This document shows positions 1 through 5,884 of a DNA stretch of 6,486 nt, piece after piece. The stretch lies in the NCBI GenBank assembly GCA_964623085.1, contig CAZUTO010000042.1, positions 1-6,486 of the forward strand. Direction: 5' to 3'. Source of the stretch: CAZUTO01 sp964623085. Its GTDB lineage: Bacteria > Pseudomonadota > Gammaproteobacteria > Pseudomonadales > GM7GCV1. Made by a program: the position numbers and the translations under genes. Within the stretch, counting starts at the first letter, position 1. Every line of letters starts with the position of its first letter. The notes beneath the pieces were generated by a model that had not been told where the DNA came from, searched no databases, and was given only the letters and a program-made list of their open reading frames with translations.

Positions 1-175
1 CTAGAGACTTATGGTTAATCGCAATAAATGTAGGGTCTACCTAGCAGGGGTTATTATTATACTGGCGCTAATATAAATATAGGTTTCGAGCGCAACTCAA
101 AATCTCAGTTCAGTGCCGGAAGTGCTAGAAAGGTATTTTCAGGCTTCGATAGGACAAAGTGAGAGCTGATTTTTT

Positions 176-199
176 GTAACAATTTGCAACATTTGTTAC
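176..199. promoter_or_regulatory. Inverted repeat GTAACAA-N10-TTGTTAC, possible operator
   Basis: GTAACAA at 176-182 is matched by its exact reverse complement TTGTTAC at 193-199, with a 10-bp spacer. The half-site centres are 17 bp apart, within the range of binding sites for dimeric bacterial regulators. The site lies about 145 bp upstream of the GTG at 345. It follows a T-run and has no GC-rich stem, so an RNA terminator is less likely. The regulator is unknown and the operator role is inferred from symmetry alone. Confidence 0.35.
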
Positions 200-328
200 C
201 ATCCATCATTTAGCTTTCATATGTTCTTGTGCCTAGTTTTTGGCGCATGTATCCTCGTAGGGTAAGTGTCATCATAGATAAACAATTAAGCACTAGTTAG
301 AGCCAATTATAGGTTTGGTGTTTTTCGG

Positions 329-335
329 AAGGAGG
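329..335 (+). promoter_or_regulatory. Strong Shine-Dalgarno that fixes the start at GTG 345
   Basis: AAGGAGG at 329-335 is a full-length anti-16S complement, 9 bases before the GTG at 345. A longer in-frame reading from TTG at 315 would place this ribosome binding site inside the coding sequence and add ten residues (including GRRRE) ahead of a normal signal peptide. The GTG start is therefore preferred. Confidence 0.85.
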
Positions 336-344
336 AGAGAGAAC

Positions 345-842
345 GTGATAAAAAACAATAAGTTATGGAGCTCTATTGGGCTTTTTGTGCTCACTATTGC
401 TTTTAGTGCGTCAGTACACTCAGCATCGATGGATCCTGTCGATATTGAGCTTGGTGATATAGCTGCAGGGGAGTTTTTGTTGTCGCAGCATCATGATGCT
501 GGTGTGTGGTTCGGGGAGAACTTGATTTTTACCATTGATCAGCCATCTACGGTGTCTGTATCAGTGACAGACATTCAATTTGAGAATAGCAGTGGTGCGG
601 TTAATAATTTCTTAGTGGCATTCGGGGATGAGAGAGGTGTGGAAGGCGATGTGTTAGTGCGAACGTTGGATGCAGGCACATTCTCGTTTTATGTATCCTC
701 TGACGTTAGTGATCAGTCAGATATCTATTATTTCGCGAGTATCGATGTACAGCCAGTGCCTCTTCCTGCGGCGGCAGTGTTGTTTGTGTCTAGTCTTTTC
801 GGGTTGTTTGGGCTTCGAAGACGTTCATTAGCTGCTCAGTAA
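345..842 (+). CDS. Small secreted protein with VPLPA-type PEP-CTERM sorting signal
   Basis: This 165-residue protein begins at GTG 345 behind an ideal ribosome binding site. It opens with a signal peptide: lysines at 3 and 6, a hydrophobic core at about 11-22, and probable cleavage near residues 26-27 (VHSA). The middle, about 28-135, is acidic, beta-rich and has no enzyme motif that I recognise. The C-terminus is a textbook tripartite sorting tail: VPLPA at 138-142, a hydrophobic segment to about 157, then RRR at 158-160 and a short end. In this family an exosortase cleaves near the motif after Sec export, and the protein is released to the surface or matrix. VPLPA variants have been linked to a dedicated exosortase (XrtD) but also occur with other types, so the partner enzyme is open. 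It lies just upstream of a polysaccharide operon, separated by a probable terminator, so it is likely a separate transcript. The family assignment rests on the tail; the function of the mature part is unknown. Confidence 0.85.
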   Translation: MIKNNKLWSSIGLFVLTIAFSASVHSASMDPVDIELGDIAAGEFLLSQHHDAGVWFGENLIFTIDQPSTVSVSVTDIQFENSSGAVNNFLVAFGDERGVEGDVLVRTLDAGTFSFYVSSDVSDQSDIYYFASIDVQPVPLPAAAVLFVSSLFGLFGLRRRSLAAQ

Positions 843-917
843 GGCCTAATAATAGCTAGCAAGCTCATAGCTTTAAAGTTCTTGAATTTCGAGCATGCCA
901 AGATAGATGATTCACAG

Positions 918-941
918 CTAGCCACTATAACTGGTGGCTAG
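918..941 (+). terminator. Hairpin, probable terminator of the VPLPA-CTERM gene
   Basis: CTAGCCAC (918-925) pairs perfectly with GTGGCTAG (934-941) around an 8-base loop, and a flanking G-T wobble can extend the stem by one. A pyrimidine-rich, T-containing stretch (tgcttcttctgg) follows, not a clean T-run. The hairpin sits 75 bp after the stop at 842 and well before the next gene, which suits a transcription terminator. The weak T-tract leaves efficiency uncertain. Confidence 0.5.
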
Positions 942-1048
942 TGCTTCTTCTGGTTTCTGATAATCTAAAGTTTATCCCTCTTTACACCCATCAAGAATGT
1001 GCGGTCCATTACATTTATCTTTTTTCAGTAGCTAGTTTGCTGTGAATA

Positions 1049-1063
1049 CCCATGAATTATGGG
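1049..1063. repeat. Short palindrome CCCAT-GAATT-ATGGG
   Basis: Five-base arms CCCAT (1049-1053) and ATGGG (1059-1063) flank a 5-base spacer, about 155 bp upstream of the chain-length determinant gene. It could be a regulator site, but arms this short also arise by chance. Confidence 0.2.
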
Positions 1064-1217
1064 CTATTAACCTAGAAAAAATTGATAAATCCTCTATAGT
1101 GCAAGGTATTAAAAAAGGGTTTTTACGTTCCAGTGAATTCTAGTTGTATTCCAGCCTGATTTTGGGAATGAATATCCTAGTGTAATTGATATAGAAAATG
1201 GGAATCATCCATAACTG

Positions 1218-2828
1218 ATGAACACGAATTATTCAGATTTTGATGAGGAAGAGGGGAAGTCGCTTGGCGAATATCTGACGATTCTTAGACGTCGACGCAA
1301 CTTCTTTATTTATCCGGCACTTATCACCTTTGTGATTGTGGCTTTGGTTGCAGCTCTGCTTCCTGCTACTTATCGCTCAACGGCGGTCATTCTTATTGAG
1401 GAGCAGTCCATTCCGCGGGAAATGATACAGTCCACGATTACCAGCTTTGCAGCGCAGCAAATCCAGGTGATTACACAGCGCATCATGACGGTGGATACCA
1501 TAGTAAATTTGTCTGAGACGCTGGGCCTGTATCAGCCGGCAGAGGGCGAAAGTGATATCCCGCGAACGAAAATGGCGGAGTTGTTTAACGAGGATATGTC
1601 GCTAGATTTGGTCAGCGCAGAGGTGATCGATCCTCGAAGTGGTAGGCCAACAGAAGCGACTATTGCGTTTACGCTTTCCTTTGATAACGGTAGCCCTGCT
1701 ATAGCTCAGAAAACGACCAATGAGTTGGTAACGCTTTATATTGATGAGAATCTTAGAACAAGGACTGAACGAGCCGCAACTACTTCGGATTTTCTCGATT
1801 CGGAGGCGCAGCTTTTGGAGCGAGAACTTGAAGAGCTGGAAGCGCGGCTTGCTGACTTTAAGGAACAGTACAAAGGGAGTCTGCCAGAACTTAATGCTTT
1901 TAATTTGAGTGCTCTAGAGCGAACGGATCGAGAGCTTCTTGATCTATCCACGCGTTTGCAAGCGGTCAACACGCGCCGTGTCGAGCTCGCCTCGGAGCTA
2001 ACGCTACTATTCCCTAATGCGTCGATAGATCTTCCTGGCGGGGGGGTGGTGCTGAATGATGCTGAGCGTCTAAGAGCATTGGAGTCGGAATACAACGGAT
2101 TATCGGCCGGCTGGACAGAGGATCACCCCACTCTCCTGTCATTGAAGAGACAGATTGATACATTGAAGCAGAAGATTGCTGGGGGAGAAGCGAATTCTCA
2201 GGCGCCCGATAACCCAGCGTACGTTCTGCTCAATAGCCAGATACAGTCGCTTGCTGTTGAAGCAGTTGGATTAGAAGAGAAGGCTCGAGAACTAAGAGAC
2301 AAGAAGGAGCGATACGAAACCTACATACTTAAAGCGCCTGAAGTTGAAAAAAACTATCAGTCTTTGTTGCGGGATTATGATAACGCAAACCACAAATACC
2401 AAGAGATAAAGATTAACCAGCGCTCGGCAGTTCTTGCTGAAAATCTCGAAGAGGGTCGGCAAGGGGAAAGATTTACCCTTGTTGAGCCGCCGTCGCTACC
2501 AGCCACTCCTCATAGCCCAAACCGACTAGCCATTCTAATGATGGGTTTTATATTGGCAGGTGGTGCTGGGTTGGGTGGCGTATTTTTGCGTGAAGCATTA
2601 GATGGCGCTATCTATGACGAAAAAGTACTAGTGGCTGAAACGGGTGTCACGCCATTGGTCGTTATTCCTTATATCGACAATGATTCCGACAGTCAAAGAA
2701 GAAAACGGCAAATAAAAGTGATAGCGGGTATTGCTATCGCAACGATAATATTTATTTTATTGTTTGTTCATTTTTTTGTTAAGCCCATAGATGTACTTTT
2801 CTACTCATCATTAAATAGGGTTGGCTAA
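1218..2828 (+). CDS. Wzz/GNVR-type polysaccharide chain-length determinant (XrtA-locus type)
   Basis: This 536-residue inner-membrane co-polymerase should set exopolysaccharide chain length and help couple polymerisation to export. The Wzz head is clear: SLGEYLTILRRRR at 15-27, then a first membrane segment at about 29-49. The periplasmic part has the conserved stretch near IQVITQRIMT and long charged coiled coils at about 180-225 and 340-400. The GNVR-like region and a proline-rich loop (PPSLPATPHSPNR) lead into a second membrane segment at about 437-457. After a cytoplasmic stretch of about 40 residues with a basic QRRKRQ patch comes a third membrane segment at about 501-521 and a short tail (PIDVLFYSSLNRVG). 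I recall the third segment and this tail from GNVR proteins of XrtA-type loci; classical Wzz and Wzc cores have two segments. No kinase domain is fused; it is encoded by the next gene. ATG 1218 is the first possible ATG because a stop lies in frame at 1212. The ribosome site is poor. The exact subfamily needs an HMM search. Confidence 0.9.
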   Translation: MNTNYSDFDEEEGKSLGEYLTILRRRRNFFIYPALITFVIVALVAALLPATYRSTAVILIEEQSIPREMIQSTITSFAAQQIQVITQRIMTVDTIVNLSETLGLYQPAEGESDIPRTKMAELFNEDMSLDLVSAEVIDPRSGRPTEATIAFTLSFDNGSPAIAQKTTNELVTLYIDENLRTRTERAATTSDFLDSEAQLLERELEELEARLADFKEQYKGSLPELNAFNLSALERTDRELLDLSTRLQAVNTRRVELASELTLLFPNASIDLPGGGVVLNDAERLRALESEYNGLSAGWTEDHPTLLSLKRQIDTLKQKIAGGEANSQAPDNPAYVLLNSQIQSLAVEAVGLEEKARELRDKKERYETYILKAPEVEKNYQSLLRDYDNANHKYQEIKINQRSAVLAENLEEGRQGERFTLVEPPSLPATPHSPNRLAILMMGFILAGGAGLGGVFLREALDGAIYDEKVLVAETGVTPLVVIPYIDNDSDSQRRKRQIKVIAGIAIATIIFILLFVHFFVKPIDVLFYSSLNRVG

Positions 2829-2837
2829 GCGCTATGC

Positions 2838-2842
2838 GAGGT
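2838..2842 (+). promoter_or_regulatory. Ribosome binding site of the kinase gene
   Basis: GAGGT at 2838-2842 lies 8 bases before ATG 2851. It supports this start over the in-frame ATGs at 2863 and 2866. Confidence 0.6.
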
Positions 2843-2850
2843 AGACACTA

Positions 2851-3735
2851 ATGAATGAGAGAATGATGGACGCCATTTCACGTGCAAAATCGCGAAGAGA
2901 AGGCGATATAGGCAATATGCCTGAGGCTGGCTCTCAAACGCAAAGCGCAGAGGTCGGTAAGGCTAATGAAGTTATTGAAAGCAAACCCGCTACTATGTCT
3001 GAAGAGCCTATAGGCTCGCCTGCAAAAAGTAAGTCTTCGAATCAGTCGGCTTCGCTCGATTTTAGTTATAGCCAGACTCGACAGGTTAGTCTTGACGAAG
3101 ATGTACTTAAACAAAATCGTGTTATCAGTGGTTTTAAGCACGATGAGCGTGCAGAAGTGTTTCGCCAGTTACGTAGTCAAGTGTTGCAGCAAATGCGTGC
3201 AAATGATTGGAGTACATTGGCTATTACTAGTCCCCGAGAAAATGCCGGTAAGACGTTAACAGCTGTGAATCTGGCAATTAGTTTGTCACAAGAAGTCAAT
3301 CAAACCGTTCTTTTAGTAGATTTAGATTTACGCAAGCCAAGCGTTCATAGCACCTTTGGTGTCGAGTGTTCGCAGGGTTTGGTTGATTGTATGCAGGGGC
3401 ATGCCGATATCGAGGATGTGCTGTTTAACCCTAGCTATCCAAGGTTAACGGTTCTTCCAGGTAATGAGCTGGGTGTCCACTCTTCCGAATTACTGACTTC
3501 GCCGAAGATGCGCAGTCTTATCGATGAAATTACACATCGCTATGATGATCGCCTTATCATATTTGATCTTCCGCCGTTGCTCAGAAACGACGATGCTTTA
3601 GTGTTTGCGCCCTTAGTTGATTGTGTGATGTTAGTAGTAGAGGCCGGCGAAAATGCGTCTGAAGAGGTGCAACGATCAATGCGCCTACTGCAAGGTAGTA
3701 ACTTGTTGGGTACCGTACTCAACAAGTTTAAATAA
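2851..3735 (+). CDS. CpsD/CapB-family tyrosine kinase-like ATPase (XrtA-locus autokinase type)
   Basis: This 294-residue cytoplasmic P-loop protein matches the kinase half of split BY-kinases, which pair with a Wzz-type membrane activator, here the gene 22 bp upstream. Residues 1 to about 85 are polar, low in complexity and probably disordered. A conserved helix before the ATPase core includes NRVI and RAEVFRQLRSQVLQQM. The three BY-kinase motifs are present: Walker A SPRENAGKT (127-135, K134), Walker A' VLLVDLDLR (153-161, D157 and D159) and Walker B LIIFDLPP (235-242, D239). The usual C-terminal tyrosine cluster is absent: only three tyrosines occur in the protein, the last at residue 231, and the chain ends LGTVLNKFK. 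It may therefore autophosphorylate elsewhere, or act as an ATP switch without classic tail phosphorylation. A ParA/MinD-like ATPase is the alternative fold reading, but the A' motif and the neighbour favour the BY-kinase family. The downstream ATPase starts 3 bases after its stop. Confidence 0.88.
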   Translation: MNERMMDAISRAKSRREGDIGNMPEAGSQTQSAEVGKANEVIESKPATMSEEPIGSPAKSKSSNQSASLDFSYSQTRQVSLDEDVLKQNRVISGFKHDERAEVFRQLRSQVLQQMRANDWSTLAITSPRENAGKTLTAVNLAISLSQEVNQTVLLVDLDLRKPSVHSTFGVECSQGLVDCMQGHADIEDVLFNPSYPRLTVLPGNELGVHSSELLTSPKMRSLIDEITHRYDDRLIIFDLPPLLRNDDALVFAPLVDCVMLVVEAGENASEEVQRSMRLLQGSNLLGTVLNKFK

Positions 3736-3738
3736 GTC

Positions 3739-4656
3739 ATGTACGAAGCACATTTTGGCTTTGACAAAAAGCCGTTTAGCTTGCTGCCAGACCCGTCATT
3801 CCTCTATTTTTCTGACAAGCATAGTGGCGCATTGGCCATGCTGGAATACGGCATCATGGAGCAGAGCGGAATCACCGTAATTACCGGCGATATTGGTGCA
3901 GGTAAAACGACTTTAGTTCGGCATCTATTACGTAGGCTCAAAAACAACAACATGAGGATTGGGTTGATTAACAATACCCATGCATCGTTGGGTGAGTTTA
4001 TGGGATGGTTTGCGCTGGCCTATGATTTGGATTGCGAAGGGTTGGGTAGTGTTGGCACATACAAAAAAATCCAAGAGTTTTTAGTCAGCGAATACGCTGA
4101 GTCTAGGCGCGTGGTGCTTTTTATCGACGAAGCACAAAACATGAAAAAGAGTCAGCTAGAAGAAGTTCGGTTGTTATCGAATATTAACGCTGACGATGAC
4201 CTGCTTCTGCAGGTTGTTTTAATAGGGCAGCCCGAGCTTAGGAAAAAGCTTTCCTCGCCCGCACTAGTTCAAATGGCACAGCGTGTTTCGACTGAATATC
4301 ATCTCGAGCCGCTCAAAGATTTGGAAACCCTCAAGTATATTCGCCATCGTTTATCTGCGGCCGGTGGGGATAGCAATATCTTCGACGTCAATGCTATGGG
4401 AGCTATATATAGCTATACCCGCGGTGTACCCCGATTAATCAATACCCTTTGCGACCAAAGCCTTGCTTATGCTTACGGCAAAGATGTGAAAAAAGTTGAT
4501 ATGCGAACAGTCATAGAAGTGGCGCAATCTAAAAAAATTGGCGGGGTTAATTTTCACGCAAAAAAGGTCGGTGATGATTCACCTGAGGTGAGGGCAGAAA
4601 AACCGAGCCGCATAGGTATGCTTAAACAAAGTCTTAAGACAAATCCACTGAAATGA
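3739..4656 (+). CDS. ExeA-like AAA ATPase of XrtA/PEP-CTERM loci
   Basis: This 305-residue protein matches the ExeA-like putative secretion ATPases encoded in XrtA polysaccharide loci. It opens with the family hallmark: MYEAHFGF, then KPFSLLPDPSFLYFS. Next come Walker A GDIGAGKT (50-57), Walker B VVLFIDEA (125-132, D130 and E131), a sensor-type VVLIGQPEL (159-167) and an arginine-bearing RGVPRLIN (228-235). There is no membrane segment and no peptidoglycan-binding domain, unlike full-length ExeA, so it should be a cytoplasmic ATPase. The tail after about 265 is basic and variable. Its exact role is not established; coupling ATP use to export or assembly of the polysaccharide or of sorted proteins is inferred from location. 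It starts 3 bases after the kinase stop and has no clear Shine-Dalgarno, which suggests translational coupling. Its stop overlaps an ATG (ATGA at 4653-4656) that opens a very short reading frame. Confidence 0.88.
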   Translation: MYEAHFGFDKKPFSLLPDPSFLYFSDKHSGALAMLEYGIMEQSGITVITGDIGAGKTTLVRHLLRRLKNNNMRIGLINNTHASLGEFMGWFALAYDLDCEGLGSVGTYKKIQEFLVSEYAESRRVVLFIDEAQNMKKSQLEEVRLLSNINADDDLLLQVVLIGQPELRKKLSSPALVQMAQRVSTEYHLEPLKDLETLKYIRHRLSAAGGDSNIFDVNAMGAIYSYTRGVPRLINTLCDQSLAYAYGKDVKKVDMRTVIEVAQSKKIGGVNFHAKKVGDDSPEVRAEKPSRIGMLKQSLKTNPLK

Positions 4657-4700
4657 TGGTTGGTCAGCAAGACGAGAAGTACAAGAAGTACAAGGTATGA
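4653..4700 (+). CDS. Candidate 15-codon micro-ORF in the ATPase-wecB gap
   Basis: An ATG at 4653 overlaps the ATPase stop in the classic ATGA arrangement and opens a frame ending at TGA 4698-4700, giving MMVGQQDEKYKKYKV. The frame crosses a perfect 9-bp tandem repeat that encodes the K-Y-K alternation. It ends 14 bp before wecB. It could be a coupling peptide that carries ribosomes towards wecB, a remnant of a longer ATPase tail lost by frameshift, or chance. There is no independent Shine-Dalgarno, and 15 codons carry no statistical weight. Confidence 0.15.
   Translation: MMVGQQDEKYKKYKV
4675..4692 (+). repeat. Perfect 9-bp tandem repeat (AGAAGTACA x2)
   Basis: AGAAGTACA at 4675-4683 is followed directly by an identical copy at 4684-4692, with two more matching bases after it. 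It fills part of the 58-bp gap before wecB. Because the unit is a multiple of three, gain or loss of a copy would keep the micro-ORF frame while changing the distance to wecB. Confidence 0.8.
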
Positions 4701-4714
4701 CTGGTTAGCTTGTC

Positions 4715-5851
4715 ATGCAAAGAAAAATTCTTTCAGTCTTCGGGACTCGACCAGAAGCCATTAAAATGGCTTCGGTGGCACTGAGCATTAGCGCTGCACC
4801 AAATTTTGCGGATGAAATCTGCGTGACGGCTCAGCATCGTGAAATGCTAGATCAGGTAATGAACATATTTGACCTGCATGCAGATCATGATCTCAACCTC
4901 ATGCGGCAAGGACAGGATCTGTTCGATATTACCGCTAGAGTGTTGACTGGAATGCGTGATGTCTTGCAGGAGGTAAAGCCCGATGTGGTGCTTGTTCACG
5001 GTGATACCACTACCTGCTTTGCGGCAGGGCTAGCAGCCTTCTATGAAGGCGTTGCATTAGGCCATGTTGAAGCGGGGCTCCGTACCGGAAACTTACAGGC
5101 ACCCTTTCCAGAAGAAGCAAATCGTTCCTTAGTGGGTAGGTTGGCCAATTTCCATTTCGCGCCTACAGAGACAGCAAAACAAAATCTTATTGCTGAAAAT
5201 GTCGACCCAGACTCAATACACGTCACAGGCAATACCGTGATAGATGCGCTACTAATGGTTCGAGATAAAACGGAATCAATGCCCTCAGATCACTGGCAAG
5301 AGGTGTTTGGAGAACTGCTCTATAAAAAAATTACTCGCCCCGATAGCAAGCTTGTCCTCATTACAGGCCATAGAAGAGAGAACTTCGGCCAAGGTTTTAT
5401 AGATCTGTGCACTGCGATCAAACAGCTAGCTGAAAAGCACCAAGATTGGGAGTTGATCTACCCAGTGCACCTCAACCCTAATGTCCAAAAACCCGTGAAC
5501 GACATTTTGGGAGGACATTCAAATATTCATTTGATAGCTCCTCAAGAATATTTGCCGTTTGTGTGGCTGATGAATCAAAGTGATTTAATTTTAACTGATT
5601 CGGGTGGTATTCAAGAGGAGGGGCCTTCTCTTGGGAAGCCGGTATTAGTTATGCGGGATGTAACCGAGCGCCCCGAAGCTGTTGATGCTGGGACTGTGCG
5701 TCTAGTAGGAACGAACACTCAGAATATCGTAAACGGGGTAGAAGAAGTGCTGCTTAATGACAGCATTTACCAAAAAATGGCTACTGCACTAAATCCCTAT
5801 GGGGATGGTAAGGCCGCGGGTCGCATTTTGGACGTGTTGTCACGGCAATAG
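4715..5851 (+). CDS. wecB: UDP-N-acetylglucosamine 2-epimerase (non-hydrolysing)
   Basis: WecB interconverts UDP-GlcNAc and UDP-ManNAc in the cytoplasm (EC 5.1.3.14), supplying the precursor for ManNAc-derived sugars. The 378-residue product aligns by eye along its whole length with E. coli WecB (376 residues), including FGTRPEAIKMA near the N-terminus, VTAQHREMLDQV, VHGDTTT, GHVEAGLRTG, PEEANR, TGHRREN, YPVHLNPNV, PQEYLPFVWLMN, LTDSGGIQEE and PYGDG. The residues matching the known functional ones are present: K17, D97, E119, E133 and H219. This is the non-hydrolysing type, not the hydrolysing NeuC type, on the basis of the close WecB match. ATG 4715 is the first start after an in-frame TAG at 4706. 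The ribosome site is poor: AAGG at 4692-4695 is about 19 bases away, so coupling to upstream translation is possible. The next gene uses its product. Confidence 0.96.
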   Translation: MQRKILSVFGTRPEAIKMASVALSISAAPNFADEICVTAQHREMLDQVMNIFDLHADHDLNLMRQGQDLFDITARVLTGMRDVLQEVKPDVVLVHGDTTTCFAAGLAAFYEGVALGHVEAGLRTGNLQAPFPEEANRSLVGRLANFHFAPTETAKQNLIAENVDPDSIHVTGNTVIDALLMVRDKTESMPSDHWQEVFGELLYKKITRPDSKLVLITGHRRENFGQGFIDLCTAIKQLAEKHQDWELIYPVHLNPNVQKPVNDILGGHSNIHLIAPQEYLPFVWLMNQSDLILTDSGGIQEEGPSLGKPVLVMRDVTERPEAVDAGTVRLVGTNTQNIVNGVEEVLLNDSIYQKMATALNPYGDGKAAGRILDVLSRQ

Positions 5852-5868
5852 AGATTACAGTTATCAAC

Positions 5869-5873
5869 TAAGG
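5869..5873 (+). promoter_or_regulatory. Ribosome binding site of wecC
   Basis: TAAGG at 5869-5873 lies 11 bases before ATG 5885, slightly far but usable, with a purine-rich AAGAG between them. It supports the ATG 5885 start. Confidence 0.45.
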
Positions 5874-5884
5874 CAAGAGTAACA

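Larger units (their letters stand above)
1..344. other. Non-coding leader region upstream of the VPLPA-CTERM gene
   Basis: I find no convincing gene in this stretch on either strand; all frames are broken by stops and nothing resembles the end of a known protein. It is AT-rich and contains one clear structure, the inverted repeat at 176-199. I looked for sigma-70 and sigma-54 promoters and found no good -35/-10 or -24/-12 pair. TATAAA at 72-77 and TTGTAA at 174-179 are isolated matches without a well-placed partner. The promoter of the gene starting at 345 must lie here unless it is transcribed from outside the window. Confidence 0.6.
843..1217. other. Non-coding gap between the sorting-signal gene and the polysaccharide operon
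   Basis: No gene is supported here. The first part holds a small AAGCT-cat-AGCTT hairpin (861-873) and a stronger 8-bp hairpin (918-941) that probably ends upstream transcription. The second part should carry the operon promoter. The best sigma-70-like pair I can find is TTGATA (1082-1087) and TATTAA (1107-1112), but its 19-bp spacer is longer than optimal, so I give it little weight. Short motifs recur near the operon start: TTCCAG at 1128 and 1149, TGGGAAT at 1163 and 1199, and a CCCAT-N5-ATGGG palindrome at 1049-1063. Confidence 0.6.

Noticed and set aside
315..344. N-terminal extension of the VPLPA-CTERM protein from TTG 315
   Set aside because: It would read through the perfect AAGGAGG at 329-335 and put arginine-rich residues ahead of a complete signal peptide; GTG 345 has ideal spacing.
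1..344. Sigma-54 promoter, expected because XrtA systems are often linked to PrsK/PrsR
   Set aside because: The TGGCGC near 241-246 has no TTGC at the right distance; no GG-N10-GC pair with good flanks was found here or at 843-1217.
861..873. AAGCT-cat-AGCTT hairpin as a terminator
   Set aside because: Five-base AT-rich stem, 3-base loop and no T-run after it; the hairpin at 918-941 is a better candidate.
1736..2095. 119-codon open frame on the minus strand
   Set aside because: It lies wholly inside the chain-length determinant gene; its product is serine/arginine-rich and low in complexity, typical of an antisense shadow of coiled-coil codons.
2878..3141. 87-codon open frame on the minus strand
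   Set aside because: Antisense to the disordered N-terminus of the kinase; no recognisable motif and no ribosome site that I could see.
3540..3880. Two 75-codon open frames (minus 3540-3767, plus 3653-3880) across the kinase-ATPase junction
   Set aside because: Both overlap well-supported genes in other frames and their products are cysteine/serine-rich without family resemblance.
5041..5232. 63-codon open frame on the minus strand
   Set aside because: Antisense to the conserved catalytic core of wecB.
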